A stretch of DNA of 64,000 bases from Ignavibacteriota bacterium (GCA_025358305.1 JANYJZ010000003.1:124001-188000); one strand, 5' to 3'; shown: positions 1 to 10,271, counted from the stretch's first letter. Numbers and translations: made by a program. Notes: generated by a model from the sequence alone, not told the origin.

Positions 1-1086
1 GACGATGTCGAACGGGACGTACTTCTTGGTCGCCGGGTCGATACCCATGGACCGGGCCATCTCCGGGTAGTGCTCCTCGTGGGGCTGGATGCCCGAAGCG
101 GGATGGAGGTTCAAGGGCGTCCGGAGCCCCTGGTCATCGCACCATTTGAGAAACCCTTCCGGGTCGGGAAAGATGTTCGGGTCCCACGTGTACCCTGTCC
201 AGCCGAGGGGCTGGCCCGCCTGGTCCTTCGGTTGTTTTTCCCAGCGGAGGTTGAAGGTCTTGTGCCAGTCCATGTCAATGACGAGGACGTCGAGGGGGAC
301 GTCATGCTGCCGGAACTCGCCGACGAGCGCCTTGAACTCCTCGTCCGTGTAGGACCAGTAGCGCGACCACCAGAGCCCGAACGCGAACCGGGGCGGCATC
401 GGGATCTTTCCCGCGATACGCGTGAAGTCGTAAAGGAGTTCCTTGTATGCGTGGCCGTAACCGAAGAAGTACCAGTCGACGCCGCTCGTGTCGGGACGCG
501 GTGCGACCCACGGCCAGTCGCTGTCGTCGAAGAGCGGACGGCGGGAATCGTCGACGAGGGTCCAGCCGTCACGCGAGAGGAGCCCGGGCTCGAGGGGCGT
601 CGCGCCCGTCACGCCGTCCAGGGTCCGTGTCGTCCCCCTGAGGTTCGCCGTGTCCTTCATGCCGGGGCGCCAGGTGACGGTTGTGCCGTCGAGCGTGTAG
701 TCGATGCGGAGGTTCTTCGGCGAGAACGCTCCGGTGTCGGAGCGGTACTTCAGGGTCAGGAACTCCGTCGAGATCGTCAGCCAGCCGTCGCTCGTCGACG
801 AGGAGAACTTCGGCACCGGCATCGCGCGGTTCAGAACGAGAAGCGTCGGCCGGTCCTCGAAAGACCCGGTCGCGGACCATTCGAGTCGGAGGAGCCGGGG
901 GGTGAGAACGGTGAACCGGGCATGGCCGTCGACGATCATCGCGCGCTCGTCGGCGCGGGGCACGGCCGTCACGCCGGCATGGGAGATTCCAGGCATACAG
1001 GATCCAAGAAGGGTGAGGGTGGCCGCCAGGGCCAGGGAAACGGCCGGCTTTCTCAACAAGCGTCGTATCTGGCGTGGGGATGACAT
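1..1086 (-). CDS. GH31-family alpha-glucosidase-like protein, C-terminus cut off by window edge
   Basis: Reverse-strand translation from ATG at 1086: MSSPRQIRRLLRKPAVSLALAATLTLLGSC... then FFGYGHAYKELLYDFTRIAGKIPMPPRFAFGLWWSRYWSYTDEEFKALV...DVLVIDMDWH, typical of GH31. Frame is open to position 1, so it is absent from the ORF track. Confidence 0.85.
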   Translation of the reverse strand, partial: MSSPRQIRRLLRKPAVSLALAATLTLLGSCMPGISHAGVTAVPRADERAMIVDGHARFTVLTPRLLRLEWSATGSFEDRPTLLVLNRAMPVPKFSSSTSDGWLTISTEFLTLKYRSDTGAFSPKNLRIDYTLDGTTVTWRPGMKDTANLRGTTRTLDGVTGATPLEPGLLSRDGWTLVDDSRRPLFDDSDWPWVAPRPDTSGVDWYFFGYGHAYKELLYDFTRIAGKIPMPPRFAFGLWWSRYWSYTDEEFKALVGEFRQHDVPLDVLVIDMDWHKTFNLRWEKQPKDQAGQPLGWTGYTWDPNIFPDPEGFLKWCDDQGLRTPLNLHPASGIQPHEEHYPEMARSMGIDPATKKYVPFDIV

Positions 1087-1145
1087 GCAACAAACAAGAT
1101 ACTCCATCCCGGCATAAATTCAAACACTCCGGGGGCGAAAATCCC

Positions 1146-1802
1146 TTACCAGGCCCAGCCCAGCGTCACGACGAGGACGGAAGTGGTTTGTTGGCGTCGT
1201 TCTGTAGAGGTAAGAAAAAGGGAGTTGGTGTCGAGTATCGTGAGGTCGTAGCGCGGCTTCGCATAGAGGTACCGGATCTTGACGGCGTAATGGTCGGAGA
1301 ACGTGGCACCTGCGCCGACGCCGGCCGATACGGCGAGCGCACGATCGGATGAGACCGCTGCGTTCCCGCCCCCGTTGGTGGTGACGGTGACCGCTGGCGA
1401 GTTTCCAAGGAAAAGGCCTACCTGGGCATTGAGTTCCAATGAGAGAGCGGGAGAGGCCGCCGTACGCCAGGCAATCCCCGTCATGGGCCATATTGTCCAC
1501 CAAGGACCAGTTGATACTGTTGCTTCATCCAGGGTGAACAGCGTCGGTTCGGTGGGGTTATAGGAGACGAGTATGCTCGAGATCCAGGCGGTCGAAGCGC
1601 CGACGGCGAACTCCCCCGACAGAGCCGCACCCGACTTCGTCCTTCCATCGATGGGGGAGTTCCTAAAATCCCCGAGGGGAAACGATCCGCCCGCCGAGAT
1701 GGCCCAGGAACTCCGCACCGTCTCCCCGGCCTGTTCGGCGTTCTGGGCGAAAAGACCGAGCGAAAGGGTGACGGTAAGAAGAACGAGCACGACCTTCGTC
1801 AT
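1146..1802 (-). CDS. Secreted/outer-membrane beta-barrel-like hypothetical protein
   Basis: ORF with internal start MTKVVLVLLTVTLSLGLFAQ (signal peptide), alternating beta-strand-like pattern, terminal aromatic (GWAW). Confidence 0.55.
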   Translation of the reverse strand: MTKVVLVLLTVTLSLGLFAQNAEQAGETVRSSWAISAGGSFPLGDFRNSPIDGRTKSGAALSGEFAVGASTAWISSILVSYNPTEPTLFTLDEATVSTGPWWTIWPMTGIAWRTAASPALSLELNAQVGLFLGNSPAVTVTTNGGGNAAVSSDRALAVSAGVGAGATFSDHYAVKIRYLYAKPRYDLTILDTNSLFLTSTERRQQTTSVLVVTLGWAW

Positions 1803-1978
1803 ATACAATCCCGTAATGATGGCGGTATCAGTATGCCTTCGCGCCGGGCCCCCGGCGATGCAAGTGTGAAAATACCGATTCCCGGCCGAAGTGTCAAGCA
1901 TTCTTGGAGGCGGAGGCAAATTCTTGCCCCTCGTCGCGGGAAGTGCTATATTTCCCCTTCAAAAGAGAGAGGATCTAC

Positions 1979-4462
1979 ATGCGGAAGACCAGGCGTCGCG
2001 CGTTTCTCATCGTTGTGCTCTGCCTCCTATCGGGCTCGATCCTCCAGGCACAGCCCCTGCCGTCGCCCGACGCCACCGAGATACAACTCACGCTCAAGCG
2101 GCTCACAGTCCTCGGGTCGGTTCTCTACGTCGGCGCGCACCCTGACGACGAGAACACGGCGTTCCTTGCCTATTGCTCCAGAGGCAGGCTCGTCCGGGCG
2201 GCGTATCTTTCGGCGACGCGGGGCGAAGGGGGCCAAAACCTCATCGGGCCGGAACAGGGAGACCTCCTCGGGGTAATCCGGACCCAAGAACTCCTCGCTG
2301 CGCGCAGAGTCGACGGGTCCGAACAGTTCTTCACGAGCGCCGTCGACTTCGGCTATTCCAAGGACACGCAGGAGGCTCTGCGCATATGGAACAAGCGCCA
2401 GATCCTCGGCGACATGGTCTGGATCATCAGGAGCTTCCGGCCCGACGTCATCGTGACGCGGTTCACGCCGACGCTCGGGACCCACGGCCACCACACGGCG
2501 TCGGCGCTCCTCGCCGGCGAGGCGTTCGCCGCGGCCGGAGACCCGCTCGAGTTCCCCGAACAGCTCTCCCGGGTCCAGGCCTGGAAGCCGAAGCGGATCA
2601 TGTTCAACTATTCGCCGTTCTTCGGCGTCCCGTTCGACACCGCGTCTGCCATGAAGATCGATCTGGGGGAGTATCAGCCGCTGCTCGGACGCTCGTTCAC
2701 CGAGATCTCCGGCATCGGGAGGAGCATGCACAAGAGCCAGGGGTTCGGAGCCTCCCAGAACCGCGGACCGAACGTGAGCTACTTCATGTACACGGCGGGG
2801 GATTCCGCCCGCAAGGATCTCTTTGACGGAGTCGACCTTCGCTGGTCGCGAGTTCCTGGCGGCGCGGCCGTCGGAAGCCTCCTCGAGCAGGCGGCCTCGA
2901 CATTCCACCCGGAGAACCCCGCGGAGGTCCTCCCCCTGCTCCTGAAGGCCTACACGGAGATGTCCCGACTCCTTACGGACCCCTGGGTCAGCGTCAAACG
3001 GAAGGAACTGGCCGAAGCGATCCGCGAGTGCAGCGGGATCTGGGTCGACGCGCTTTCGGTCGACCCGGCGGTGATGCCCGGCTCCTCGGTCGTGGTGAAC
3101 GTCAGCGCCCTGAACCGGTCGCACGTAACCGTCCGGCTCACGGGCGTGCGCACGACGGCGCCGTCCGACACCGCCTTGCAGATCTCGCTCGGCTACAACA
3201 CGACCGTCACCGTTCCGATCCGGTGCGCGGTCCCGGCCCAAGCCCCGATCACGCAGCCCTACTGGCTCCAGGAGCGCCCCGAATCGGGACACTACCATCT
3301 GCCGGACCGGACATCGCTCATGCACGCTGAAAATCCGCCCGCCATTAGCGCGGATCTCTCTCTCGACATCATGGGAACAGCCGTGATGATCACCGTCCCG
3401 GTCCAGTACCGGTGGGTCGACCCGGTCGAAGGGGAACTCTACCGCGCCCTCGCCGTCGTGCCGCCGGTGACCGTCTCCCTCGGAGAACGCAATTACGTCT
3501 TCGCGTCGGACGCGGTGCAGCAGGTTGCAATCACGGTGAAGAACGGCCCGGCGCCTTCCACCGGAAGCGTTTCCCTCCGGCTGCCGGAGGGATGGAAGGC
3601 CGTTCCCGCCTCGCTGCCGTTCACGCTGATCGAGCCCGGTCAGGAGCAGACAGCGACAATCTCCATTACGCCCGGCACGGGCGTAAGCGGCGAGATCTCT
3701 GCGGTCGCGCAGGTCGCGGATGGTTCATACGACAGGGCGATGACGGTGGTCCGGTATCCCCACATTCCGGCCCAAATGGTCTTCCCACGGGCCGAAGGAA
3801 AGCTCCTCCGGATCGATCTCACGCACCGTGCGAAGCGGATCGGATATGTCATGGGATCGGGCGACGCGATCCCGCCGGCCCTCAGGCAGATCGGGTATGA
3901 CGTCACGCTCCTGAGCGACGACGACCTCGCCGGCACGCGGCTCGCCGCGTACGACGCCATCATCGCAGGCGTGCGCGCGTACAACACGCGTCCAAGGCTC
4001 CGGCTGCATCAGGACCGCCTCCTGGAGTATGTGAAGAACGGCGGAACGTATATCGTCCAGTATGTGACGGTGAAACCGGGAGAGTCGGACAACATCGGCC
4101 CGTTTTCCCTCGGCATCTCCCGCGACAGGGTCTCCAACGAGGATGCGCCAGTGACGATGCTCGATCCGGGGGATCCGCTTCTCACCAGACCGAACGCGAT
4201 CACCTCCGCCGACTTCGAGGGCTGGGTGCAGGAGCGCGGGCTCTCGTTCGCGGACAAGTGGGATGCGCACTTCAGGCCGGTCCTGGCCTGCAGTGACTCG
4301 GGCGAGCCCTCCCGCCAGGGTGGTCTCCTGGTGGCGTCATACGGCAACGGATCGTTCGTTTATACCGGATTGTCGTTCTTTCGGCAGCTGCCGGAGGGCG
4401 TCCCCGGAGCGTACCGCCTGTTCGTCAACCTTATCGAACACGCCCGGCGAAAGGGCCTATGA
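1979..4462 (+). CDS. PIG-L/LmbE family deacetylase with C-terminal extension
   Basis: Signal peptide MRKTRRRAFLIVVLCLLSGSILQAQ; PIG-L motif VGAHPDDENTAFLAYCSRG and later THGHHTASALL. Confidence 0.88.
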   Translation: MRKTRRRAFLIVVLCLLSGSILQAQPLPSPDATEIQLTLKRLTVLGSVLYVGAHPDDENTAFLAYCSRGRLVRAAYLSATRGEGGQNLIGPEQGDLLGVIRTQELLAARRVDGSEQFFTSAVDFGYSKDTQEALRIWNKRQILGDMVWIIRSFRPDVIVTRFTPTLGTHGHHTASALLAGEAFAAAGDPLEFPEQLSRVQAWKPKRIMFNYSPFFGVPFDTASAMKIDLGEYQPLLGRSFTEISGIGRSMHKSQGFGASQNRGPNVSYFMYTAGDSARKDLFDGVDLRWSRVPGGAAVGSLLEQAASTFHPENPAEVLPLLLKAYTEMSRLLTDPWVSVKRKELAEAIRECSGIWVDALSVDPAVMPGSSVVVNVSALNRSHVTVRLTGVRTTAPSDTALQISLGYNTTVTVPIRCAVPAQAPITQPYWLQERPESGHYHLPDRTSLMHAENPPAISADLSLDIMGTAVMITVPVQYRWVDPVEGELYRALAVVPPVTVSLGERNYVFASDAVQQVAITVKNGPAPSTGSVSLRLPEGWKAVPASLPFTLIEPGQEQTATISITPGTGVSGEISAVAQVADGSYDRAMTVVRYPHIPAQMVFPRAEGKLLRIDLTHRAKRIGYVMGSGDAIPPALRQIGYDVTLLSDDDLAGTRLAAYDAIIAGVRAYNTRPRLRLHQDRLLEYVKNGGTYIVQYVTVKPGESDNIGPFSLGISRDRVSNEDAPVTMLDPGDPLLTRPNAITSADFEGWVQERGLSFADKWDAHFRPVLACSDSGEPSRQGGLLVASYGNGSFVYTGLSFFRQLPEGVPGAYRLFVNLIEHARRKGL

Positions 4463-4605
4463 CCGAACAACAAAAGCCGGCCCCCGCGCCGGAAGAAGAA
4501 CCGCCCCCCATCCTTGGCACCTGGCCGCGTCTCTACGGCGCCGTGCTCGGGATCCTTGCCCTGCTTATTGTCCTGTTCTATCTGTTCGGCAGGGCGTTCC
4601 GGTGA
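4459..4605 (+). CDS. 48-aa single-TM micro-protein
   Basis: ATGA overlap with PIG-L stop and GTGA overlap with the symporter start; translation MTEQQKPAPAPEEEPPPILGTWPRLYGAVLGILALLIVLFYLFGRAFR; below ORF-track length cutoff. Confidence 0.7.
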   Translation: MTEQQKPAPAPEEEPPPILGTWPRLYGAVLGILALLIVLFYLFGRAFR

Positions 4606-6326
4606 GGACACTCGACTGGGCCGTCATGGGGGCGACGCTCGCCGCCATCGTAGCGTACGGCATCGTGCGCGGCCGAGGGAGCAAGAACATCAGCGGGTAC
4701 TTCCTCGCGGACCGGTCGATGCGATGGTATACGGTCGCGCTCTCGATCATGGCGACCCAGGCGAGCGCCGTGACGTTCACCTCCGCGCCGGGCCAGGCGT
4801 ACGCCGACGGCATGCGCTTCGTGCAGTACTACTTCGGCCTCCCGATAGCGATGGTCATCCTGTCGGTGACGGCGGTCCCGATCTTCCACCGCCTCAAAGT
4901 GTTCACCGCGTATGAGTACCTCGAGCACCGCTTCGACCTGAAGACGCGGACGCTCACAAGCATCATTTTCCTGATCCAGCGCGGCCTCGGGGTCGGCATC
5001 ACGATCTACGCCCCGTCGCTCGTCCTCTCCGTTGTGCTCGGCTGGAGCCTCACGTGGACGTCGGTCCTTATCGGCGGGACCGTCATCCTCTACACGACGA
5101 GCGGAGGCGTGAAGTCGGTGAACTGGACCGACATGCAGCAGATGCTCGTCATCATGGGCGGGATGGCCCTTGCGTTCGTCATGACGATCCTCCTTCTGCC
5201 AAAGGATATCTCGTTCACCGACGCGCTTACGGTCGCCGGCGGCATGGGAAGACTCAACGTCATAGACTTCTCGTTCGACCCGAACAACCGCTACACGCTT
5301 TTCTCCGGCATTATCGGGGGGATGTTCGTCGCGCTCGCCTACTTCGGGACGGACCAGTCCCAGGTCCAGCGCTATCTCACCGGAAGATCCGTCACGCAGA
5401 GCCGGCTCGGCCTCCTCTTCAACGGCATCGCAAAGGTTCCGATGCAGTTCCTCATCCTGCTGCTCGGCGTGATGGTCTTCGTCTTCTACCAGTTCGTCAC
5501 GCCCCCGATATTCTTCAACCCGGTGGAACGCGAGCGCGTGGCGGCGGGGCCCTCCGCCGGCGCCTATGCCGCCCTCGAAGGGCAGTACGGGACCGCGTCC
5601 GAGGAGAAGTCGATGGCGATCCGCGCCTACCTCCAGGAGCGGCGCGCCGGCACCGAATCGTCCCTCGCCGCGGCGCGCAAGACCCTCGAAGAAAAGGAGG
5701 CCGCCGCACAGGCGATCCGGGCGAAGGCGGTCGGCATCATCCGCACGACCGACCCGTCCGCGGACCCGAGCGATACGAACTATATCTTCCTCACGTTCGT
5801 TCTGTCGTACCTCCCCGCGGGGCTTGTGGGGCTCGTCTTCGCCTGCATCTTTGCGGCCTCGATGTCATCGTCGTCGGGCGAGCTCTCCGCACTGGCGTCC
5901 TGCACCATCGTCGACATCTATAAGCGGCATATACGTCCGGCGGCGAGCGACCGTCACTACCTCTTCGTCTCGCGGGGGGCGATGGCGCTCTGGGGGGTCT
6001 ACGCCATCGCGTTCGCGCAGTTCGCAAGCCGGCTGGGATCGCTCATCGAGGCGGTAAACATCATCGGCTCGCTCTTCTACGGGACGATGCTCGGGATCTT
6101 CCTCCTCGCGTTTTATCTCAAATTCGTGCGGGGGACCGCCGTCTTCTGCGCGGCGTTCGTGGGGGAGGCGGTCGTGCTCTACTGCTTCCTCTTCACTGGG
6201 ATCTCGTGGCTTTGGTACAACGTGGTGGGATGTCTCGCCGCGGTCGCATCGGCGGCGCTTTTCGAGGCCCTGCTGCGACGGGGACGCGGGGAAGGGGGCC
6301 CTTCTCCGCGTCCGACCGGATCGTAG
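4602..6326 (+). CDS. Sodium:solute symporter (SSS) family transporter
   Basis: GTG start: VRTLDWAVMGATLAAIVAYGIVRGRGSKNISGYFLADRSMRWYTVALSIMATQASAVTFTSAPGQAY..., many TM segments. Confidence 0.88.
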   Translation: MRTLDWAVMGATLAAIVAYGIVRGRGSKNISGYFLADRSMRWYTVALSIMATQASAVTFTSAPGQAYADGMRFVQYYFGLPIAMVILSVTAVPIFHRLKVFTAYEYLEHRFDLKTRTLTSIIFLIQRGLGVGITIYAPSLVLSVVLGWSLTWTSVLIGGTVILYTTSGGVKSVNWTDMQQMLVIMGGMALAFVMTILLLPKDISFTDALTVAGGMGRLNVIDFSFDPNNRYTLFSGIIGGMFVALAYFGTDQSQVQRYLTGRSVTQSRLGLLFNGIAKVPMQFLILLLGVMVFVFYQFVTPPIFFNPVERERVAAGPSAGAYAALEGQYGTASEEKSMAIRAYLQERRAGTESSLAAARKTLEEKEAAAQAIRAKAVGIIRTTDPSADPSDTNYIFLTFVLSYLPAGLVGLVFACIFAASMSSSSGELSALASCTIVDIYKRHIRPAASDRHYLFVSRGAMALWGVYAIAFAQFASRLGSLIEAVNIIGSLFYGTMLGIFLLAFYLKFVRGTAVFCAAFVGEAVVLYCFLFTGISWLWYNVVGCLAAVASAALFEALLRRGRGEGGPSPRPTGS

Positions 6327-7154
6327 CTACTTCTTCCAGTCCGCGAGCTTCTGTTTCATCTGCGCGAGATCGAACGGCGGCGACTTCATAGCATCTCCGA
6401 TCGTGAGCGCACGCTCCATGAGCGCGACGGCCTCGTTCGTTTTGCCGGTGGCGGCGAGGAGCTGGGCCTTTACCCGGAGGTTCCAGTAGTTCTCTTCGAT
6501 GGAGATCGACTGGTCTATCCAAGTCATCGCCCGAGCGAGGTCGGTCTTCTTTCCGAGAAGATAGTTGGCCGCCTGCATCGGGGGCTGGTACGCGATCGTA
6601 TTGCGGGCGCTCCGCATGACAAGATCGAACGTCGACGTTTCGATCGTGAACGATACCCTCATTTTTTCCCACGCGAGCACCACCGTCCCGGCGTTCTCTT
6701 TGAGGTCCTCGAAGGAAAATCGCATCCATTCCTGAAACTCGCCCGGCTGGGGCGTGACGGTGAACCGCAGGACGTCGTCCTCCGGCTTATAGTCGAACAC
6801 GCCGTCGATCTCCGGTTTGTTGTGGAGGATGACGGTCCACGCACCCTTCGTTGGAATGGTGGCGAGCCCGTAGGTTCCCGGGGGAACAGTGTGGCCTTCG
6901 ATCTTCACCGTGTCGGCGAACGCTATCGACGTTGCTGCGTTCGCACCCGTGCGCCAGACGGCGTCGTACGGGACGAGCTTTCCCCAGATCTCTCTCCCTT
7001 TGACGCCGGGTCGGGAGTATTTGATCGTAATATCCGTGACGCCGATCGTTTGGGTGAGCACGGAGTTCTGGCTCAGGCCGGGGATCTTCACCTGGCCCGG
7101 GGCGGGGAGCGCCGCGGCGATGAGGAGGACACAGAGAGCGGTGATCGTCTTCAT
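6327..7154 (-). CDS. DUF2911 domain-containing secreted protein
   Basis: MKTITALCVLLIAAALPAPGQ signal; GVTDITIKYSRPGVKGREIWGKLVPYDAVWRTGANAATSIAF is typical of DUF2911. Confidence 0.85.
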   Translation of the reverse strand: MKTITALCVLLIAAALPAPGQVKIPGLSQNSVLTQTIGVTDITIKYSRPGVKGREIWGKLVPYDAVWRTGANAATSIAFADTVKIEGHTVPPGTYGLATIPTKGAWTVILHNKPEIDGVFDYKPEDDVLRFTVTPQPGEFQEWMRFSFEDLKENAGTVVLAWEKMRVSFTIETSTFDLVMRSARNTIAYQPPMQAANYLLGKKTDLARAMTWIDQSISIEENYWNLRVKAQLLAATGKTNEAVALMERALTIGDAMKSPPFDLAQMKQKLADWKK

Positions 7155-7200
7155 GTGGAAACCCTTTCGTTGAACGATGTGAAGTTGCGATGAGCGTGCG

Positions 7201-8094
7201 TCACCGGCGGGCGACCCAAATGCCGACCACCGTGATACCCGCCCCAAGGATCTGTATCGGGAGAAGTTCTTCATGAAGCGCGAAATAGGAAAAGCCGATC
7301 GCAAGCACGGGAACGAGGTTGTTGAAGTTCGCCGTGCGCCCCGGACCGATGTGCTTGACGCCGTGCGACCAAATGACGTTCGCGATGCCGATCGAAAGCG
7401 TCCCGGAAATGAGCGCCGCCGCGATCGACGTCCAGTGGACGAGCTCCCACGAGACCGAGGGGAGGGCCGGGAGCGAAATGCACGATAGGCCGATCGCGCC
7501 GACCGAGATCATGATGAACGCGAGCTGGTTCGAGGAATACTTTACCAAGAGCGGCTTCTGGAGGTTCGTGTTCAGTCCCCAGAGCGCCGCCGCGCCGAGC
7601 GTGACGATGTCGCCGGCGAGCTCTTGGCCGCCGAATTCGATCTTCTTGCCGCTGCCGATGATGATGAGCACGACGCCGAGGAGCGATGCCGCCATGCCGA
7701 GCCAGACGGTCGGCTGAATCTTCTCCTTGTGGATCTTCGCGTTGAGGAAGATCGTCCACAGCGGAGACGTGGACAGGAGCACGGCGGAGTTTCCGGCGGT
7801 CGTCAGGCTCAGACCGTAGATGAAGGCCATCTGATAGACGACGCTCGCCACGACGCCGGCCCGGAGAAGCGGGAGCCGGTCCTGCGGTTCGATGCGCTTC
7901 CAGGGAGCCCCGGTGAGGAACGGTACGGAGAGACACGCCATTGCGACGGTGTACCGGATCGCGTTGAAGATAAGGGGGTTGAGCTCGCGCAGGGCGTACT
8001 TGGCGAGCGGATAGTTCGTCGCCCAAACGAGGACGACGACCAGGAGAAGCAGTTCTACCCGCCGTTCCTTCTCTGTATGGTTCTCTGTGCTCAT
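7201..8094 (-). CDS. EamA/DMT superfamily permease
   Basis: 297-aa, about 10 TM; ATNYPLAKYALRELNPLIFNAIRYTVA...GIANVIWSHGVKHIGPGRTANFNNLVPVLA. Confidence 0.88.
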   Translation of the reverse strand: MSTENHTEKERRVELLLLVVVLVWATNYPLAKYALRELNPLIFNAIRYTVAMACLSVPFLTGAPWKRIEPQDRLPLLRAGVVASVVYQMAFIYGLSLTTAGNSAVLLSTSPLWTIFLNAKIHKEKIQPTVWLGMAASLLGVVLIIIGSGKKIEFGGQELAGDIVTLGAAALWGLNTNLQKPLLVKYSSNQLAFIMISVGAIGLSCISLPALPSVSWELVHWTSIAAALISGTLSIGIANVIWSHGVKHIGPGRTANFNNLVPVLAIGFSYFALHEELLPIQILGAGITVVGIWVARR

Positions 8095-8191
8095 GCATGC
8101 GTCAATGATCGGCTACCAATATAGCAAAAAAATAACCATCGGTGGTTGGATTCACACCGATCCCACCGGCCCGGCCCGATTCGCAAATCTG

Positions 8192-8220
8192 TTGAACATT
8201 CCGTGAAGATGTTGTACATT
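8192..8220 (+). promoter_or_regulatory. Candidate sigma70-type promoter (TTGAAC-17 bp-TACATT)
   Basis: TTGAAC at 8192-8197, TACATT at 8215-8220, 17-bp spacer, upstream of the 8270 CDS in a locally AT-richer gap. Confidence 0.45.
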
Positions 8221-8269
8221 TAGAGAGCGGTTCTTCCAGTCGTTACATCATCATTTGAAGGTCACGTTC

Positions 8270-8845
8270 GTGAGCAAAGATCGTCTCGAGGCGTTCAGCG
8301 ACGGCGTCATCGCTATTCTCATCACCATTATGGTCCTTGAGCTGCGAGTGCCGCACGGGGTCGATCTCGGTTCGCTCATCCCCATGGGGCCGGTGTTTCT
8401 CTGCTACGCGCTCAGCTTTGTCTTCCTCGGCATCTACTGGAACAACCACCACCACCTCTTTCAGGCGGTGAAGCGGGTCCAGGGAGTTGTCCTCTGGGCA
8501 AACCTTCACCTGTTGTTCTGGCTGTCGCTCATCCCGTTCGTCACGAGCTGGATGGGGGAGAACCAGTTCGCCGCGACCCCGGTCGCGCTCTACGGCGTCG
8601 TCCTTCTCTGTTCCGGCATCGCATACACTATCCTCGTCCGGACGCTCATCGGGGCGCATGCGGAGAACGCGTTCCTGGCTGACGCGATCGGGGACGACAT
8701 CAAGGGGAAGATCTCGCTCGTGGTCTATGCAATCGCCATCCCTCTCGCGTTCTTCAGTGCGTGGGCGGCATGCGCACTCTATGTTCTTGTGGCGGTCATC
8801 TGGCTTGTCCCCGACCGCCGCATCGAAACCAAACTCATCTCATAA
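8270..8845 (+). CDS. TMEM175/DUF1211 family potassium-channel-like membrane protein
   Basis: SKDRLEAFSDGVIAILITIMVLELRVPHG contains the FSDG motif of TMEM175; start could be GTG 8270 or ATG 8255. Confidence 0.85.
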   Translation: MSKDRLEAFSDGVIAILITIMVLELRVPHGVDLGSLIPMGPVFLCYALSFVFLGIYWNNHHHLFQAVKRVQGVVLWANLHLLFWLSLIPFVTSWMGENQFAATPVALYGVVLLCSGIAYTILVRTLIGAHAENAFLADAIGDDIKGKISLVVYAIAIPLAFFSAWAACALYVLVAVIWLVPDRRIETKLIS

Positions 8846-8859
8846 TATTCGGAGCATCC

Positions 8860-9759
8860 ATGTCGATTCGAGCAGTACGGAGTGTCACGCAGGCGCAGCC
8901 AACTTTGGAAGGCGCGGGGGTCCATTTGCGGCGGGGGTTCGGGTTCGGGAACACCGACGAGTTCGATCCGTTCCTGTTGTTCGACGACTTCCGGAACGAG
9001 CGCCCGGAGGACTACCTCGCCGGATTTCCCTGGCACCCCCACCGCGGCATCGAGACGATCACCTATGTGCTCGCCGGAGCGGTGAGCCACGGGGACAGCC
9101 TCGGCAACACGGGAACGCTCGGCGCGGGGGACGTGCAGTGGATGACGGCGGGGAGGGGGATCCTCCATCAGGAGATGCCGCGCGGCGACGACCGAGGACG
9201 GATGCACGGGTTTCAGCTCTGGGCGAACCTTCCCGCGTCGATGAAAATGACCGCTCCGCGCTACCAGGATGTCGTCGCGAAGGAGATCCCGGAACTCACC
9301 GAGGACGACGGGACGTCGGTCCGCGTCGTCTGCGGGGAATTCTGGGGAAAGCGCGGCCCGGTCGACGGCATCGCCGCCGATCCGCGGTATCTCGACGTCT
9401 GGGTCCCGCCCGGCAAGCGCAGAGTGCTCCCGGTGGAGACGTCGCGCCATGCGTTCGCCTACATCTTTGAAGGGTCGGGATCGTTCCGGGACGCCTCCGC
9501 GCCCCAAGCGGTCCGTACGGAGAGGGTGACGGCGTCGGGGACGGCTCTCCCCGAAGAGATGGGGAACCGTTCGCTCGTCCTGTTCGACAACGGGGATGAA
9601 GTGGTGGTCCAAGCAGGGCCCACCGGCATCCGGTTCCTGCTGGTCTCCGGAACGCCGCTCGGCGAACCGGTCGCCTGGCGGGGTCCGATCGTCATGAATA
9701 CTGATGCCGAACTCCGCCAGGCCTACGCGGAACTTCGCGACGGGACGTTCATCCGCTGA
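8860..9759 (+). CDS. Pirin family protein
   Basis: FDPFLLFDDFRNERPEDYLAGFPWHPHRGIETITYVLAGAVSHGDSLGNTGTLGAGDVQWMTAGRGILHQEMP. Confidence 0.93.
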   Translation: MSIRAVRSVTQAQPTLEGAGVHLRRGFGFGNTDEFDPFLLFDDFRNERPEDYLAGFPWHPHRGIETITYVLAGAVSHGDSLGNTGTLGAGDVQWMTAGRGILHQEMPRGDDRGRMHGFQLWANLPASMKMTAPRYQDVVAKEIPELTEDDGTSVRVVCGEFWGKRGPVDGIAADPRYLDVWVPPGKRRVLPVETSRHAFAYIFEGSGSFRDASAPQAVRTERVTASGTALPEEMGNRSLVLFDNGDEVVVQAGPTGIRFLLVSGTPLGEPVAWRGPIVMNTDAELRQAYAELRDGTFIR

Positions 9760-9778
9760 ACGCCCCGCCGGAAGCGTG

Positions 9779-10204
9779 TCAGAGAAGGGTGGCGTCGAGC
9801 GTGATGGAGACGCCCGCGAGCGCCTGAGAGACGGGGCAGTTCTTCTTCGCCCCTTCGGCGATCTCGATGAACTTCGCGCGGTCGATCCCAGGTACCTTCC
9901 CCTCGGTCTTCAGCTCGATCGTCGTGATCTTGAAGCCTTCGCCGACCTTTTCGAGACGCACGCTCGCCTTCGTCGCGATGCTCGTCGGGGTGAACCCCGC
10001 TCTGGTCAGCCCGCCGGAGAACGCCATCGAGAAACAACCGGCGTGCGCCGCGCCCAAGAGTTCCTCCGGGTTGGTCCCGGTCCCTTCCTCAAACCGCGAC
10101 GAGAAAGAATACGCGCCGTCAAAGGCGCCGCTTCCGAACGTCATCCGTCCCTTGCCTTCTTTGAGTGTTCCGTTCCAAACTGCGTTTGCTGTGCGAAGTG
10201 CCAT
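9779..10204 (-). CDS. OsmC family peroxiredoxin
   Basis: SSRFEEGTGTNPEELLGAAHAGCFSMAFSGGLTRAGF...CPVSQALAGV. Confidence 0.9.
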   Translation of the reverse strand: MALRTANAVWNGTLKEGKGRMTFGSGAFDGAYSFSSRFEEGTGTNPEELLGAAHAGCFSMAFSGGLTRAGFTPTSIATKASVRLEKVGEGFKITTIELKTEGKVPGIDRAKFIEIAEGAKKNCPVSQALAGVSITLDATLL

Positions 10205-10271
10205 ACGTGTTGCCCTCCTGTTCTTGAGTGAATGAGTATGGGCCGGGCGGCGGTGCGCCGAGGCCCCCTAT

